Source: JAPPHA01 sp964291635 (GTDB lineage Bacteria; Pseudomonadota; Alphaproteobacteria; Rhodobacterales; Rhodobacteraceae). Taken from it: a DNA stretch of 64,000 nucleotides. Below the pieces are notes generated by a model. The model was not told the DNA's origin. It worked only from the letters and a program-made list of their open reading frames with translations, and did no database searches. The stretch lies in contig OZ219906.1 of assembly GCA_964291635.2 (NCBI GenBank), positions 143,803-207,802 of the forward strand. The letters are read 5' to 3'. Shown piece after piece: positions 33,746-41,949 of the stretch; positions within the stretch are counted from its first letter, which is position 1, and the number at the start of each line of letters is the position of its first letter. Made by a program: the position numbers and the translations under genes.

Positions 33746-34009
33746 GACATGTCAGCGTATTCTCATCAATGGTAGAGTTTGTTGATCTCTGACACCGCTT
33801 CTGGTTTTGTTACCCGGTGCTTTCCCAATGCAGCATTGGCGGAGCGCAAGACGTAATTTCGAGTTCGGTTCAAAAAGACATTTCGACCGATGGCAGTGCC
33901 ACGGAATCCGCCAACTACATTGGTAAAGAATTCGCTGCCCGTCCGATTTGATTTCGGTGGGAGAGTGCGCCCGACGATTGATGCCGCCGGGCGCAATTGT
34001 GAAAAAAGA

Positions 34010-35251
34010 CTATTCTTTTACCAGCTCGCTGACTTTGGCCGCCATTTCGGCCAGCTTCTCCTGTGGGTCGGCACCTTGAGCGATCGCAGTGAAGCCATCG
34101 TTTATCACCTTGCCGATTTCCACCCCGTTGAGGCCAGGCCACTGGAACCATGTCACCGCAAGGGGTAGCTGCTTCACGCTGGTGAACCAGTTCGGATGAT
34201 CCTTGTAGTAGTCGCCGAGATACTCCGGCTCGAGGGTCTTGGTACTCAGCGGCATATACCCGGTGTTGAGAACCACATGGGTCTGACCCTCGGGACCTGC
34301 CACGAACAACAAGTATTTCAATGCTGCCGCCTGAACAGCGGCATCCTCTGTTTCGAGAATGACGCCGGCCATGCCACCGGTCGGCATCGCTGCAGCGCTG
34401 CCACCCGCCAGCGGTTGCACCGCGGTGCGGGCTTCAAAGACGTCCTTGGACGATTTTTCAAACCTTCTCACGAACGCTGCTGAGCCGAAGTACAAGCCCA
34501 TGCGACCACTCAGTAACTGGGCACGCGCGTCGTTTCGGCTCACAGCAGGTTGACCGCCTTCGTCGTGGAAGCGCTTGAACAACGCCATGGCTGCCTGGCC
34601 TTCCGGACCATCGAATGCCACTTCGCCGTCTTTCATGAGCTCGCCGCCAAAGTTGAGGACGAGATTCTGGAACATCCAGTCGTCGCGGCCCAATTCGTAG
34701 TACATGCCATCGATATCGTCGCCGAGGGCATCAATCGCACCGGCCAGCTCGATGAAGCTGTCCCAGTCTTTTGGTATGTTTTCGGGGTCTCCGCCGGCCC
34801 GACGAACCAGGTCGGCATTCACGTAAACAACCGGAGTCGACGAGGTCGCCGGAAAGGAAACCTGGCGACCATCAACCTTCCCGAGCGCCATCTGGTCCTC
34901 GCTAAGACCCAGCGCGGCCAGATCTGTGCCCTCGAGCAGGGGCCCCAAATCCACGGCCAGATCACGCAGAACAAGTTGATTGATCAGGTGGTAACCGTTG
35001 AAGTAAATGTCCGGCTCCTGCCCCGCAAAGCTTTGACGGATGACAGTTTGGACACCCTCATCGTAGCTCGCCGCGGTGGCGTGGAACTCGATCTTGATGT
35101 CCGGATTGGCCGCCATGAAGTCCTTGGCGATGGCTTGGTGCCATGCTTCATGGCCTCCCCACGCGTGCAGGACCTCCACCGTGGTTTGTGCAAAAGCCGT
35201 GCCGGTAACAAGTGTCATTCCGGCTGCCAGCGTCAGTAGTCTTGTCTTCAT
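34010..35251 (-). CDS. ABC sugar-type substrate-binding protein (UgpB/MalE type)
   Basis: A 413-residue periplasmic binding protein with a 21-residue signal peptide (MKTRLLTLAAGMTLVTGTAFA). The mature chain begins TTVEVLHAWGGHEAWHQ and has the family-1 layout: VVYVNADLVRRAGGDPENIPKDWDSF, YYELGRDDWMFQNLVLNFGGELM and QPLAGGSAAAMPTGGMAGVI. It is the last ABC gene on the minus strand after the ATPase and both permeases. UgpB (glycerol phosphate and glycerophosphodiesters), polyol and glycoside receptors share this fold; the linked phosphodiesterase suggests a glycerol-phosphate-type ligand, the linked SDR a polyol. Confidence 0.85.
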   Translation of the reverse strand: MKTRLLTLAAGMTLVTGTAFAQTTVEVLHAWGGHEAWHQAIAKDFMAANPDIKIEFHATAASYDEGVQTVIRQSFAGQEPDIYFNGYHLINQLVLRDLAVDLGPLLEGTDLAALGLSEDQMALGKVDGRQVSFPATSSTPVVYVNADLVRRAGGDPENIPKDWDSFIELAGAIDALGDDIDGMYYELGRDDWMFQNLVLNFGGELMKDGEVAFDGPEGQAAMALFKRFHDEGGQPAVSRNDARAQLLSGRMGLYFGSAAFVRRFEKSSKDVFEARTAVQPLAGGSAAAMPTGGMAGVILETEDAAVQAAALKYLLFVAGPEGQTHVVLNTGYMPLSTKTLEPEYLGDYYKDHPNWFTSVKQLPLAVTWFQWPGLNGVEIGKVINDGFTAIAQGADPQEKLAEMAAKVSELVKE

Positions 35252-35284
35252 TGTCTTACTCCTCTGTTGCAGGTAATTGCGGCT

Positions 35285-36124
35285 CTAGCGGCCTGTACCG
35301 GCCATGGTGAGACCGCGGATGAATCGTTGTTGGGCCAATAGAAAGATGATCACGAGGGGGGCTACCACCACGACGGCAGCGGCCATCAACGGGCCGACGA
35401 GCACACCGCCTTCAGCGCGCAGGGCAAAGAACAACATGCCGTAGGGCGGGGTCATCATCTCAGTGCTGTTGACGACAACCAGCGGCCAGTAGAGGTCGTT
35501 CCAGTGGGAGGTGACCGAAAAGATGGAGAACGCGGCAACTGCCGGCCCTGCCGCGGGCAAAACGATCCGCCAGACAATTTCCAGTTCCGAGAAACCGTCA
35601 AGCCGCGCCGCATCGATGACGTCGTCCGAATAGGTCTTGAAGAATTGTCGGAACAGGAAGATGGCGAAGACCGAAATGATGAACGGCAACACCAGCGCGG
35701 TGTATGTGTCCAGAAGCCTGGCTTTGGCCAGGGCGATGTAGAGCGGCAAAGCGGGGATTTGGATCGGAATGAGGAGACCAAGTATCACCGTGGCGAAGAG
35801 GATCGGCCGGCCGGGGAATTTAAGCTTGGCCAGGGCGTAGCCGGCGGGCGCGGCGATCGCCACCTGAATGACAAGAATCGCGATGACCACGACGGCTCCG
35901 TTGATCATGAAGCGAAGCAGCGGCACCTCGGTGAATGCCTGCTTGTAGTTGCCGAGCAGGTCCCAACCTTCCGGCCAGAACAAGAGATTGGGATTGAAGA
36001 CCGCATTGGGCGCCCTGAATGAAGTGACAAACATCCAGAAGAAGGGCAGCAGCAGAATTGCAGCGCCGATCAGCAACACGACATGGCCGGCAATTTCGCC
36101 CCAAGGAATGGTCTTTCGGCGCAT
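35285..36124 (-). CDS. ABC transporter permease (MalG/UgpE type)
   Basis: A 279-residue six-helix permease. The opening VLLIGAAILLLPFFWMFVTSFR and the EAA loop DAARLDGFSELEIVWRIVLPAAGP are standard for the carbohydrate-uptake-1 family. It pairs with the MalF/UgpA-type subunit, whose gene ends five bases upstream. No internal stops or unusual composition were noticed, in contrast with the broken genes on either side of this cassette. Confidence 0.88.
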   Translation of the reverse strand: MRRKTIPWGEIAGHVVLLIGAAILLLPFFWMFVTSFRAPNAVFNPNLLFWPEGWDLLGNYKQAFTEVPLLRFMINGAVVVIAILVIQVAIAAPAGYALAKLKFPGRPILFATVILGLLIPIQIPALPLYIALAKARLLDTYTALVLPFIISVFAIFLFRQFFKTYSDDVIDAARLDGFSELEIVWRIVLPAAGPAVAAFSIFSVTSHWNDLYWPLVVVNSTEMMTPPYGMLFFALRAEGGVLVGPLMAAAVVVVAPLVIIFLLAQQRFIRGLTMAGTGR

Positions 36125-36129
36125 GTTGA

Positions 36130-37065
36130 TTACCTCCGGTAGCTGACCTGGCGGTCGAAGGCGCGGGCCTGCATGAGAGTGAGAACCAGCGTGATCACGA
36201 GGAAGACGACCGCGAGGGCAGATGCTGAACCGATCCGGAAGTAACGGAAGCCCTCTTGAAAAAGCGAATAGAGCAACACTTCGGTCGCCCTGTCCGGCCC
36301 ACCTTGGGTGATCACGGCGACTGTCTCGAAGACGCGAAAGCCTCGGATGGCCGACAAGACGACGACGAACATGGTCACTGGCCCCAGCATCGGCCAGGTG
36401 ACGAGGAGGAAACGCTCGAGTCCTTTGCCCGCACCGTCCAAGGCGGCGGCCTCGTAAAGATCGTCGGGAATCGTCGACAGCCCGGCCAGGAAGAGCACCA
36501 TGTTGAAACCGATCAGCTCCCAGATGCCGATGCCGGCCAAAGTAAAGAGGGCCAGCTTCCCATCGCTGAAAAACGGCAGGCGATCAGCACCAAATAAATG
36601 GATGAACTCGTTGGCGATCCCGAAACTGGGGTGGAGCACGAACTGCCAAGCCGTCGCCAGCGCAACCAGCGTACCGGCAACTGGCATAAAGTAAGCCACC
36701 CGATAGAAGCGCCTGAAATAGCGGCGTGAGTCGATCAGCAGCGCCGCGCCTAGCCCGCCAAGGACCGCACCAGGAATGACGATCGCTACGTAGATCAGCG
36801 TGTTGGTGAGGGAATTCCAGAAATCGCGGTCGGTGAACATGTCGATGTAATTGTCGAACGCGACGAAGTTCATGTTCGGAACACCCAACCGGTAGTCGGT
36901 GAAGGAAAAGGCGATCACCAGACCGGCCGGGCCGAGCACGAGAAGGACGATCAGGATCGCCGCAGGCAGCGACAGGGTGATGCCGGCCCGTCTCTGGTCC
37001 CTGTCAAGCGCCGCCAATCCCTTAACAGGTGGAGCCGACGGCGCGATGTCGCGATCGGATTTCAT
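36130..37065 (-). CDS. ABC transporter permease (MalF/UgpA type)
   Basis: A 311-residue six-helix permease with GPAGLVIAFSFTDYRLG and the EAA loop YEAAALDGAGKGLERFLLVTWPMLGP. The hydrophilic N-terminus of 35 residues precedes the first helix, as in other UgpA proteins. It is encoded four bases downstream of the ATPase stop and four bases upstream of the partner permease, so it is co-transcribed with both. Confidence 0.88.
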   Translation of the reverse strand: MKSDRDIAPSAPPVKGLAALDRDQRRAGITLSLPAAILIVLLVLGPAGLVIAFSFTDYRLGVPNMNFVAFDNYIDMFTDRDFWNSLTNTLIYVAIVIPGAVLGGLGAALLIDSRRYFRRFYRVAYFMPVAGTLVALATAWQFVLHPSFGIANEFIHLFGADRLPFFSDGKLALFTLAGIGIWELIGFNMVLFLAGLSTIPDDLYEAAALDGAGKGLERFLLVTWPMLGPVTMFVVVLSAIRGFRVFETVAVITQGGPDRATEVLLYSLFQEGFRYFRIGSASALAVVFLVITLVLTLMQARAFDRQVSYRR

Positions 37066-37069
37066 CGTG

Positions 37070-38242
37070 CTAGACCACCACCGCCTCGACGGCGCCCTTC
37101 ACGCGTTCGCCGTCGTCGTCAAAACACCAGGCATGATCGATATTCGGTGCCAGCCAAATGGGACCGCCCGGCTTGAAGTCATCAAGACGCGGCGCCGGCG
37201 TGCGAACCACGATCGGCCTCTCGCCGTCCTGAACCTGAACGTGCATGAGCCCGTCGGAGCCCAGGAGTTCGACACGGACTACCTCGCCCCTGATGTGCTT
37301 CGCGGTTTCCTGGGCCTCGACGAGCGTGTCTTCCGGCCGGAAAGCCAGCGTGGTGGCGCCCGGTCCGGATACAGGGGTGCGGATCGGTTGACCATTGAAA
37401 CTGGCCTCGCCCGCCCCGGTTGGCGAAATCCGCCAGCGGTTGAGGCGGGGATGGGTCAGGAATGCCGCCACGTCGATGTGGTTGGGCTGGCGGAAGACGT
37501 CCGCAGGCGTTCCGATCTGCCTGATGCGGCCTTCGAAAATCACGGCGATGCGATCGGACATTGTCATCGCTTCGGTCTGATCGTGGGTGACGAAGATGAA
37601 GGTGACGCCAAGCCGACGCTGCAGTGCCGTCAACTCGGTGCGCATATGTGCCCTCAGGTTGGCGTCGAGATTGGCCAGCGGCTCGTCCATCAGGAAGATC
37701 TTGGGGTGGTGCACCATGGCGCGACCCAAAGCCACGCGCTGGCGCTGACCGCCGGACAGCTCATCCGGTTTTCGATCCAGCAAAGGCTCGATTTCGAGTA
37801 TGGCGGCAGTAGACCGAATGTCATTTTCGATCTCGGCGCGAATCCCGCCCTGTCCGGGCAAATAACGACCAATGAGGGGCAGTCGCTGGGCAAACGAAAG
37901 GCGCAGCAACTCGAGCGGTGCGGCAAGGTTCCCGTGGGCGGTCAGGTGGGGATAGAGGGCATAGTTCTGAAACACCATCGCCACGCCGCGGCTGCGCGGT
38001 GGCAGCTGATCAACCGGTTTGCCATCGATCCGGATCATGCCTTTCTCGGCGCTGGTCAGGCCGGCAATCAGGCGCAATAGAGTGGTTTTCCCGCAGCCCG
38101 AGGGGCCAAGCAGCGTCAGAAACTCCCCATCCGCGACACTGAGTTCGACCCCTTGAATGACCCGGTTCTCACCGAACGTCTTCTCGATGCCGATCAACTC
38201 GAGATTGGCCCGGTCTGAACGCGGGTCGACCTGTTGGTTCAT
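37070..38242 (-). CDS. ABC transporter ATP-binding protein (UgpC/MalK type)
   Basis: A 390-residue CUT1-family ATPase: Walker A GPSGCGKTT, Q-loop FQNYALYPHLT, signature LSGGQRQRVALGRAM, Walker B IFLMDEPLANLDA and switch FVTHDQTEAM, followed by a long C-terminal MalK-type regulatory domain. A loop of about 30 residues (LLRLSFAQRLPLIGRYLPGQ) is inserted in the helical region between the Q-loop and the signature, longer than in typical UgpC. It is the first gene of the minus-strand cassette, and its start is about 70 bases from the dehydrogenase 3' remnant. Confidence 0.88.
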   Translation of the reverse strand: MNQQVDPRSDRANLELIGIEKTFGENRVIQGVELSVADGEFLTLLGPSGCGKTTLLRLIAGLTSAEKGMIRIDGKPVDQLPPRSRGVAMVFQNYALYPHLTAHGNLAAPLELLRLSFAQRLPLIGRYLPGQGGIRAEIENDIRSTAAILEIEPLLDRKPDELSGGQRQRVALGRAMVHHPKIFLMDEPLANLDANLRAHMRTELTALQRRLGVTFIFVTHDQTEAMTMSDRIAVIFEGRIRQIGTPADVFRQPNHIDVAAFLTHPRLNRWRISPTGAGEASFNGQPIRTPVSGPGATTLAFRPEDTLVEAQETAKHIRGEVVRVELLGSDGLMHVQVQDGERPIVVRTPAPRLDDFKPGGPIWLAPNIDHAWCFDDDGERVKGAVEAVVV

Positions 38243-38398
38243 GTCAATTCTTTCGTTCGTCCGAGTTCAACCGACATGCACGGATCACTGGTTATTCGGG
38301 CCGATTTTATTTCCAAGGGACGGTCCTTGGCAAGCCCAGGGCCTGCCGCGAACGGCCAGACGCTTCTGGAGTCGGCGAAGTCGGCGCCTGCCGCGTCC

Positions 38399-38596
38399 AT
38401 GCGGTCCGGACACCCGCGAGGTGCCGTACTCTACCGGTTCGAGACGGAACCCCCGACTGCCGAAGCGGCGGCGATCTTCGATGGCCTTTCGAACTTGGTG
38501 CTTACACCGCATATCGCCGGGGTCACGCAGGACAGCAACGTCCGGGTCAGCAGGATGATCGCAGATACCATCCTGGACCGCCTCGGAAAATCGTAA
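38399..38596 (+). pseudogene. D-2-hydroxyacid dehydrogenase, 3' fragment (candidate sulfolactate dehydrogenase)
   Basis: Sixty-five codons matching the C-terminus of D-2-hydroxyacid dehydrogenases: MRSGHPRGAVLYRFETEPP (normally LR.GH..GA.LDVFE.EP), FDGLSNLVLTPHIAGVTQDS with the catalytic histidine in TPHIAG, and a helical end. The upstream 90 bases are scrambled. It is in the same orientation as the 5' fragment at 31074-31286 and ends nine bases before the comD start, with the comD ribosome site (TAAGGAG) overlapping its stop. The NAD-binding middle, about 600 bases, is missing from both sides. Confidence 0.72.
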
Positions 38597-38605
38597 GGAG
38601 ATCAC

Positions 38606-39038
38606 GTGATCGAAGAAATCGACAGGAGGATGGTTTACGACCTGCTGCGAAGCGGTGTCTTCCGTCCCCTGCAAGTAACTTGCAGGCGTGCTGCGGATTT
38701 TCGATCAGACGCCCGCCATTACACACATTCCTTGCAACAAGGAGGATGACAACATCGATATTTGTGCCAGCGCTCTTTTTTTCGGTGGCATGAAACCTGC
38801 AATCATCATGTAAATCACCGCGCTCGGGGTCGTCGTGAACACGCTTGCCACATTGATCCGGTTTTACCAGTTCCCGTTACTGATGCTCATCAGCCACCGG
38901 GGCGAGGTGGGCGAACCGGTGGCCTGCCAAGTCGAGATGGCTCTGCACACCAAGGCAATTCTGAACCAGTTGCGCATTCCCATCTATCACTTCCACGAAC
39001 CGGGTGATGTCAGGGAGTTGGCGGACATGCTCGCCTAA
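38606..39038 (+). pseudogene. comD: Sulfopyruvate decarboxylase alpha subunit (ComD), broken
   Basis: Joined across lesions, the reading gives a GTG start after TAAGGAG, then VLRIFDQTPAITHIPCNKED, FFGGMKPAIIM, a TAA stop where the family has a glutamine (IIMQN), and an intact remainder VNTLATLIRFYQFPLLMLISHRGE, PVACQVEMALHTKAILNQL and YHFHEPGD. This is the Pyr-domain subunit of thiamine-diphosphate sulfopyruvate decarboxylase, which makes sulfoacetaldehyde from 3-sulfopyruvate. Besides the nonsense codon, the frame is lost near 38670-38690 at a perfect palindrome (CCTGCAAGT-A-ACTTGCAGG). The gene therefore cannot yield a full-length protein. Confidence 0.78.
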
Positions 39039-39100
39039 GCAAAAATGTGCAGCAAACCCGTCGGCATACTGAGCGATGCGGGTTTCTGGAGGGCTGCCGA

Positions 39101-39532
39101 ATGATCCGCTTTGACGTCCTGAAATCACTCGTCCCGGTGATCGGCGACGAGCCGGTTGTCTGCAATATCGGCGCACCCAGCCAGGAGCTGTACGCACTCG
39201 ACGGCCGGGATACAAACTTACACATGCTCGGGACGATGGGCCTTGCATCATCCATCGGATTCGGGCTCGCCGTTACCCAAGACAAACCTGTGATTTCCAT
39301 CGACGGTGACGGTTCGGTCCTGACCAACCTCGCCACCCTTGCAACCATCGCCAACAACACTCAGGGCAATTTCATTCTCCTGATCATCGACAACGGTTCC
39401 TACGGATCATTCCGGTTTCGACCCCACGGAAGAAGCGCGAACAAATGTCCGACGGACCGACAGGCTACGTCGAATTGCGAGCGAACTCGTCCACGACGAG
39501 GAACCCGCCGACGCCATGTCGAAACAGGATGA
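39101..39532 (+). pseudogene. comE: Sulfopyruvate decarboxylase beta subunit (ComE), truncated and fused
   Basis: The first 102 codons match the TPP-binding subunit of sulfopyruvate decarboxylase: FDVLKSLVPVIGDEPVVCNIG, LHMLGTMGLASSIGFGLAV and the TPP motif SIDGDGSVLTNLATLATIAN, through FILLIIDNGSYGS. After about 39406 the sequence no longer matches the family, which should read GDQPTYT, and the frame continues through unrelated basic residues. The PP-domain end, roughly 80 residues, is missing, so it is not functional. Another frame over 39407-39570 (VRRTDRLRRIASELVHDEEP) may be the end of a different gene joined by deletion. Confidence 0.8.
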
Positions 39533-39580
39533 AACCCTGAGTCATCGCCTGATCGCCGCGGCGCCTTGCGGGGCCTGAGC

Positions 39581-40489
39581 ATGCATCCGGAAATCCTCGT
39601 CATCGGCGCCTTGCACCTCGACGTCATTGTTGACGCACCGCATTTTCCGCAACCCGACGAGACTGTTGTCGGAAACTCGGTTTCTTACCGGCTTGGCGGC
39701 AAGGGCGGGAACCAGGCACTGGCGGCAGCCAGAATGGGTTCAACAACCGCCTTCGCCGGGCGCATCGGGAGTGATGAATTCGGCGAGAGAATTCGCCGAT
39801 CGTTCAAGGACTCCGGGGGCGACGACCGGCAGGTCAGGCAAGTTGCCGGGTCCCCGGGCATGAGCGTGGCAATTGTCGATCCCGGCGGATTTTACGGCGC
39901 GGTAATCGTCTCGGGAGTCAACAGCGGTATTGATCCTTCCGAGATCACCGACCCTCGATCGCTCTGGGGACTGCTTCTCCAGTGCGAATTTCCGCCGATG
40001 GTTAACAGTGCCGCCATCGCCCGAGCACCGAAAGACTGCCGAGGCATTCTCAATGCGGCGCCATACCGCGACCATGCGCTCGCGGATCCGGAAGTGATCG
40101 GGCGGGTTGACGTACTGGTCGTCAACCGTGTCGAAGCCGCACAACACGCGGGTCTCGACGAAACGGCCCTCGATGCGGAACGCGCGGCCGTGAGACTGAT
40201 TGAAAGCGGTCCCGCGAACGTCATCGTTACGCTGGGCCGAGAGGGTCTGCTTGCCCGTACGAAAGACGCGTGCTTTGAACTGCCCGGGATCGACGTTGAC
40301 GTCGTCTCGACGCACGGTGCCGGAGACACATTCATCGGGGCACTGGCGGCGGAACGGACCAGGACGCCGAGCTTGCGTTCGGCGGCAGATTTCGCTCAGG
40401 CCGCCGCCGCCTTGACCATTTCAACCCGGCCCGAGGACAGGGCGAGGCTGGACCGGAAGAAGGTTCTGGATATCCTGAACGAGTCATAG
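39581..40489 (+). CDS. Ribokinase-like PfkB-family sugar kinase
   Basis: A 302-residue PfkB kinase: PfkB signature 1 in RLGGKGGNQALAAARMG (30-46), the D-containing VNRVEAAQ hinge, and signature 2 STHGAGDTFIGALAAE with the catalytic aspartate near residue 250. The N-terminal NSVSYRLGGKGGNQ is the ribokinase rather than fructokinase pattern. ATG at 39581 was chosen; the upstream GTG-like starts lie in the degenerate comE tail. It converges with the fuconolactonase gene and overlaps it by six bases. Substrate unknown; ribose or a deoxyribose-like sugar is the family norm. Confidence 0.82.
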   Translation: MHPEILVIGALHLDVIVDAPHFPQPDETVVGNSVSYRLGGKGGNQALAAARMGSTTAFAGRIGSDEFGERIRRSFKDSGGDDRQVRQVAGSPGMSVAIVDPGGFYGAVIVSGVNSGIDPSEITDPRSLWGLLLQCEFPPMVNSAAIARAPKDCRGILNAAPYRDHALADPEVIGRVDVLVVNRVEAAQHAGLDETALDAERAAVRLIESGPANVIVTLGREGLLARTKDACFELPGIDVDVVSTHGAGDTFIGALAAERTRTPSLRSAADFAQAAAALTISTRPEDRARLDRKKVLDILNES

Positions 40490-41326
40490 TTCCAGGCCGT
40501 AGAACCCGATCGCGGTTCCACCGAACACGCGGGACTTCTCTTCATCTTCCAGTTCCCCGGTAAGTAACCTGGCTGCGGCAAGCCAATCCCCGTATTCGGC
40601 ACGCAGACGACAGACCGGCCAATCCGAGCCCCACATCACCCGTTCCGCTCCGAATTCCCTCAACACGTGATCGACGTAGGGACGCAGGTCTTCGATCGTC
40701 CAGCTTTCGCATGCCTCCGTAGCCAGCCCGGACAGCTTGCAAAAGGCCCCGGTCTCCCTCGCAAGACGGGACATTCCCTGTGCCCAATGGTCGAAGGTTT
40801 CCAGGGAATGATCCGCAATCCGCGGTTTCATGCAATGGTCAATGACAACCCTCATGTCCGGATGCCGCTGCAGGAGCGAAAGGAAATTTTCCAGGTGCCG
40901 CGGGAATCCGAGGGCGTCGAACGCGATGTCCTCTGCAACGACTGCGCGAAACGCCCACTCGATGTCGATACGCAGCATCCAGTCGGCGTCGTCAAAGTCC
41001 TGGATCATTGGCCGAACCCCGACGAATTTCGGGTGGTGTGCAAGCCGCGCGAGAACTTGCCGATCGGAAACGTCCTCGAAGTCGATCCAGCCGACAACTC
41101 CAGCGACATGGGACGTCGCATCAGCCAGTCCCAGCAAGTACTCGGTTTCGTAGACCGTTGCCGCCGCCTGGACGAGGACGGTTCGATTGATCCCGTGAGA
41201 TTCCAGGGCGGGAGCCAGGTGCGACGGGTCATAGGGCCGGGCGAGCACGGGATTGTCCATCGGCATCCATGTGTAGTCGCCACGCGCCGGTTGCCAATAA
41301 TGATGATGTGCATCGATTGTGGTCAT
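40484..41326 (-). CDS. Amidohydrolase-family lactonase, candidate L-fuconolactonase
   Basis: A 280-residue amidohydrolase-2 TIM barrel. The metal residues are seen as the opening DAHHHYWQP (H.H), DHCMKPRIADH (H and D region), KLSGLATEA and the closing GSDWPVCRL with the catalytic aspartate. This is the layout of L-fuconolactone, L-rhamnono-gamma-lactone and related sugar lactonases; QPARGDYTWMP and HLENFLSLLQRHPDMRVVIDH are typical. The ATG at 41326 opens the MTTIDAHHH motif; the longer frame to 41446 adds nothing family-like. It supplies the second step of the L-fucose route whose other enzymes are at 6040-9191 and 55345-56361. Confidence 0.8.
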   Translation of the reverse strand: MTTIDAHHHYWQPARGDYTWMPMDNPVLARPYDPSHLAPALESHGINRTVLVQAAATVYETEYLLGLADATSHVAGVVGWIDFEDVSDRQVLARLAHHPKFVGVRPMIQDFDDADWMLRIDIEWAFRAVVAEDIAFDALGFPRHLENFLSLLQRHPDMRVVIDHCMKPRIADHSLETFDHWAQGMSRLARETGAFCKLSGLATEACESWTIEDLRPYVDHVLREFGAERVMWGSDWPVCRLRAEYGDWLAAARLLTGELEDEEKSRVFGGTAIGFYGLEL

Positions 41327-41949
41327 CGCGAATCCATTCAGAACCCATGTGTTGTCATTCGGCCGAAAATCGTGAAAGCTGCAAGTTCGCCTCGCAACTT
41401 TTCCCGTGCAACGCATTCTTGGTTTCGCTGCGGGGCTGGCGCGCATCGGTCGCTGGCCACCGACAGAAATCCTGTGCCAGGCAGAAGCCGCACTACTCGC
41501 AAGGAAAGATCAGCAACTTGATGTGATAGTGAACCTGTACAGGTGGTCAAGGTTTCCACGCCTCGCCAAGGTCAATCACGGGGCCGCCATCCTCTCGGCG
41601 CGAGGAAACCATCCCACGAGGGGATAAGGTGTTTTCGATCTTCGCACCGCGCGCGCGATTGATCCCGAGGGCAAGGCAGGATGTTCAGATGAACCTGGGG
41701 TTCCGGCCTGCATCCCGGTAGACCGGCCAGGAGCACGAGCGAGGCGACGTCTCGCTCCGGCCGTCGTTCAGGGCAGCGGAGTTCATCGCATGCAAAGTCC
41801 GAGACGCGGGTTTCGGTCAAACCCTAATCCAACTGTCCGCATTTCCGGGTCTGCCTCTCGAATGGACCGGAAAGAACACGGGACAGATCGACTTCAGGAT
41901 GGGTCGAGGATACGAGACAAAACCGGCCCAACCCAATAGGTGCCCCCGG
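41327..41949. other. Intergenic, no gene recognised
   Basis: About 620 bases between the lactonase start and the 3' end of the D-threonine-aldolase-like gene. Frames here (for example 41572-41820 on the minus strand) have no family resemblance and biased composition. The part near 41330-41560 should carry the lactonase promoter. No repeat or RNA structure was recognised. Confidence 0.45.
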
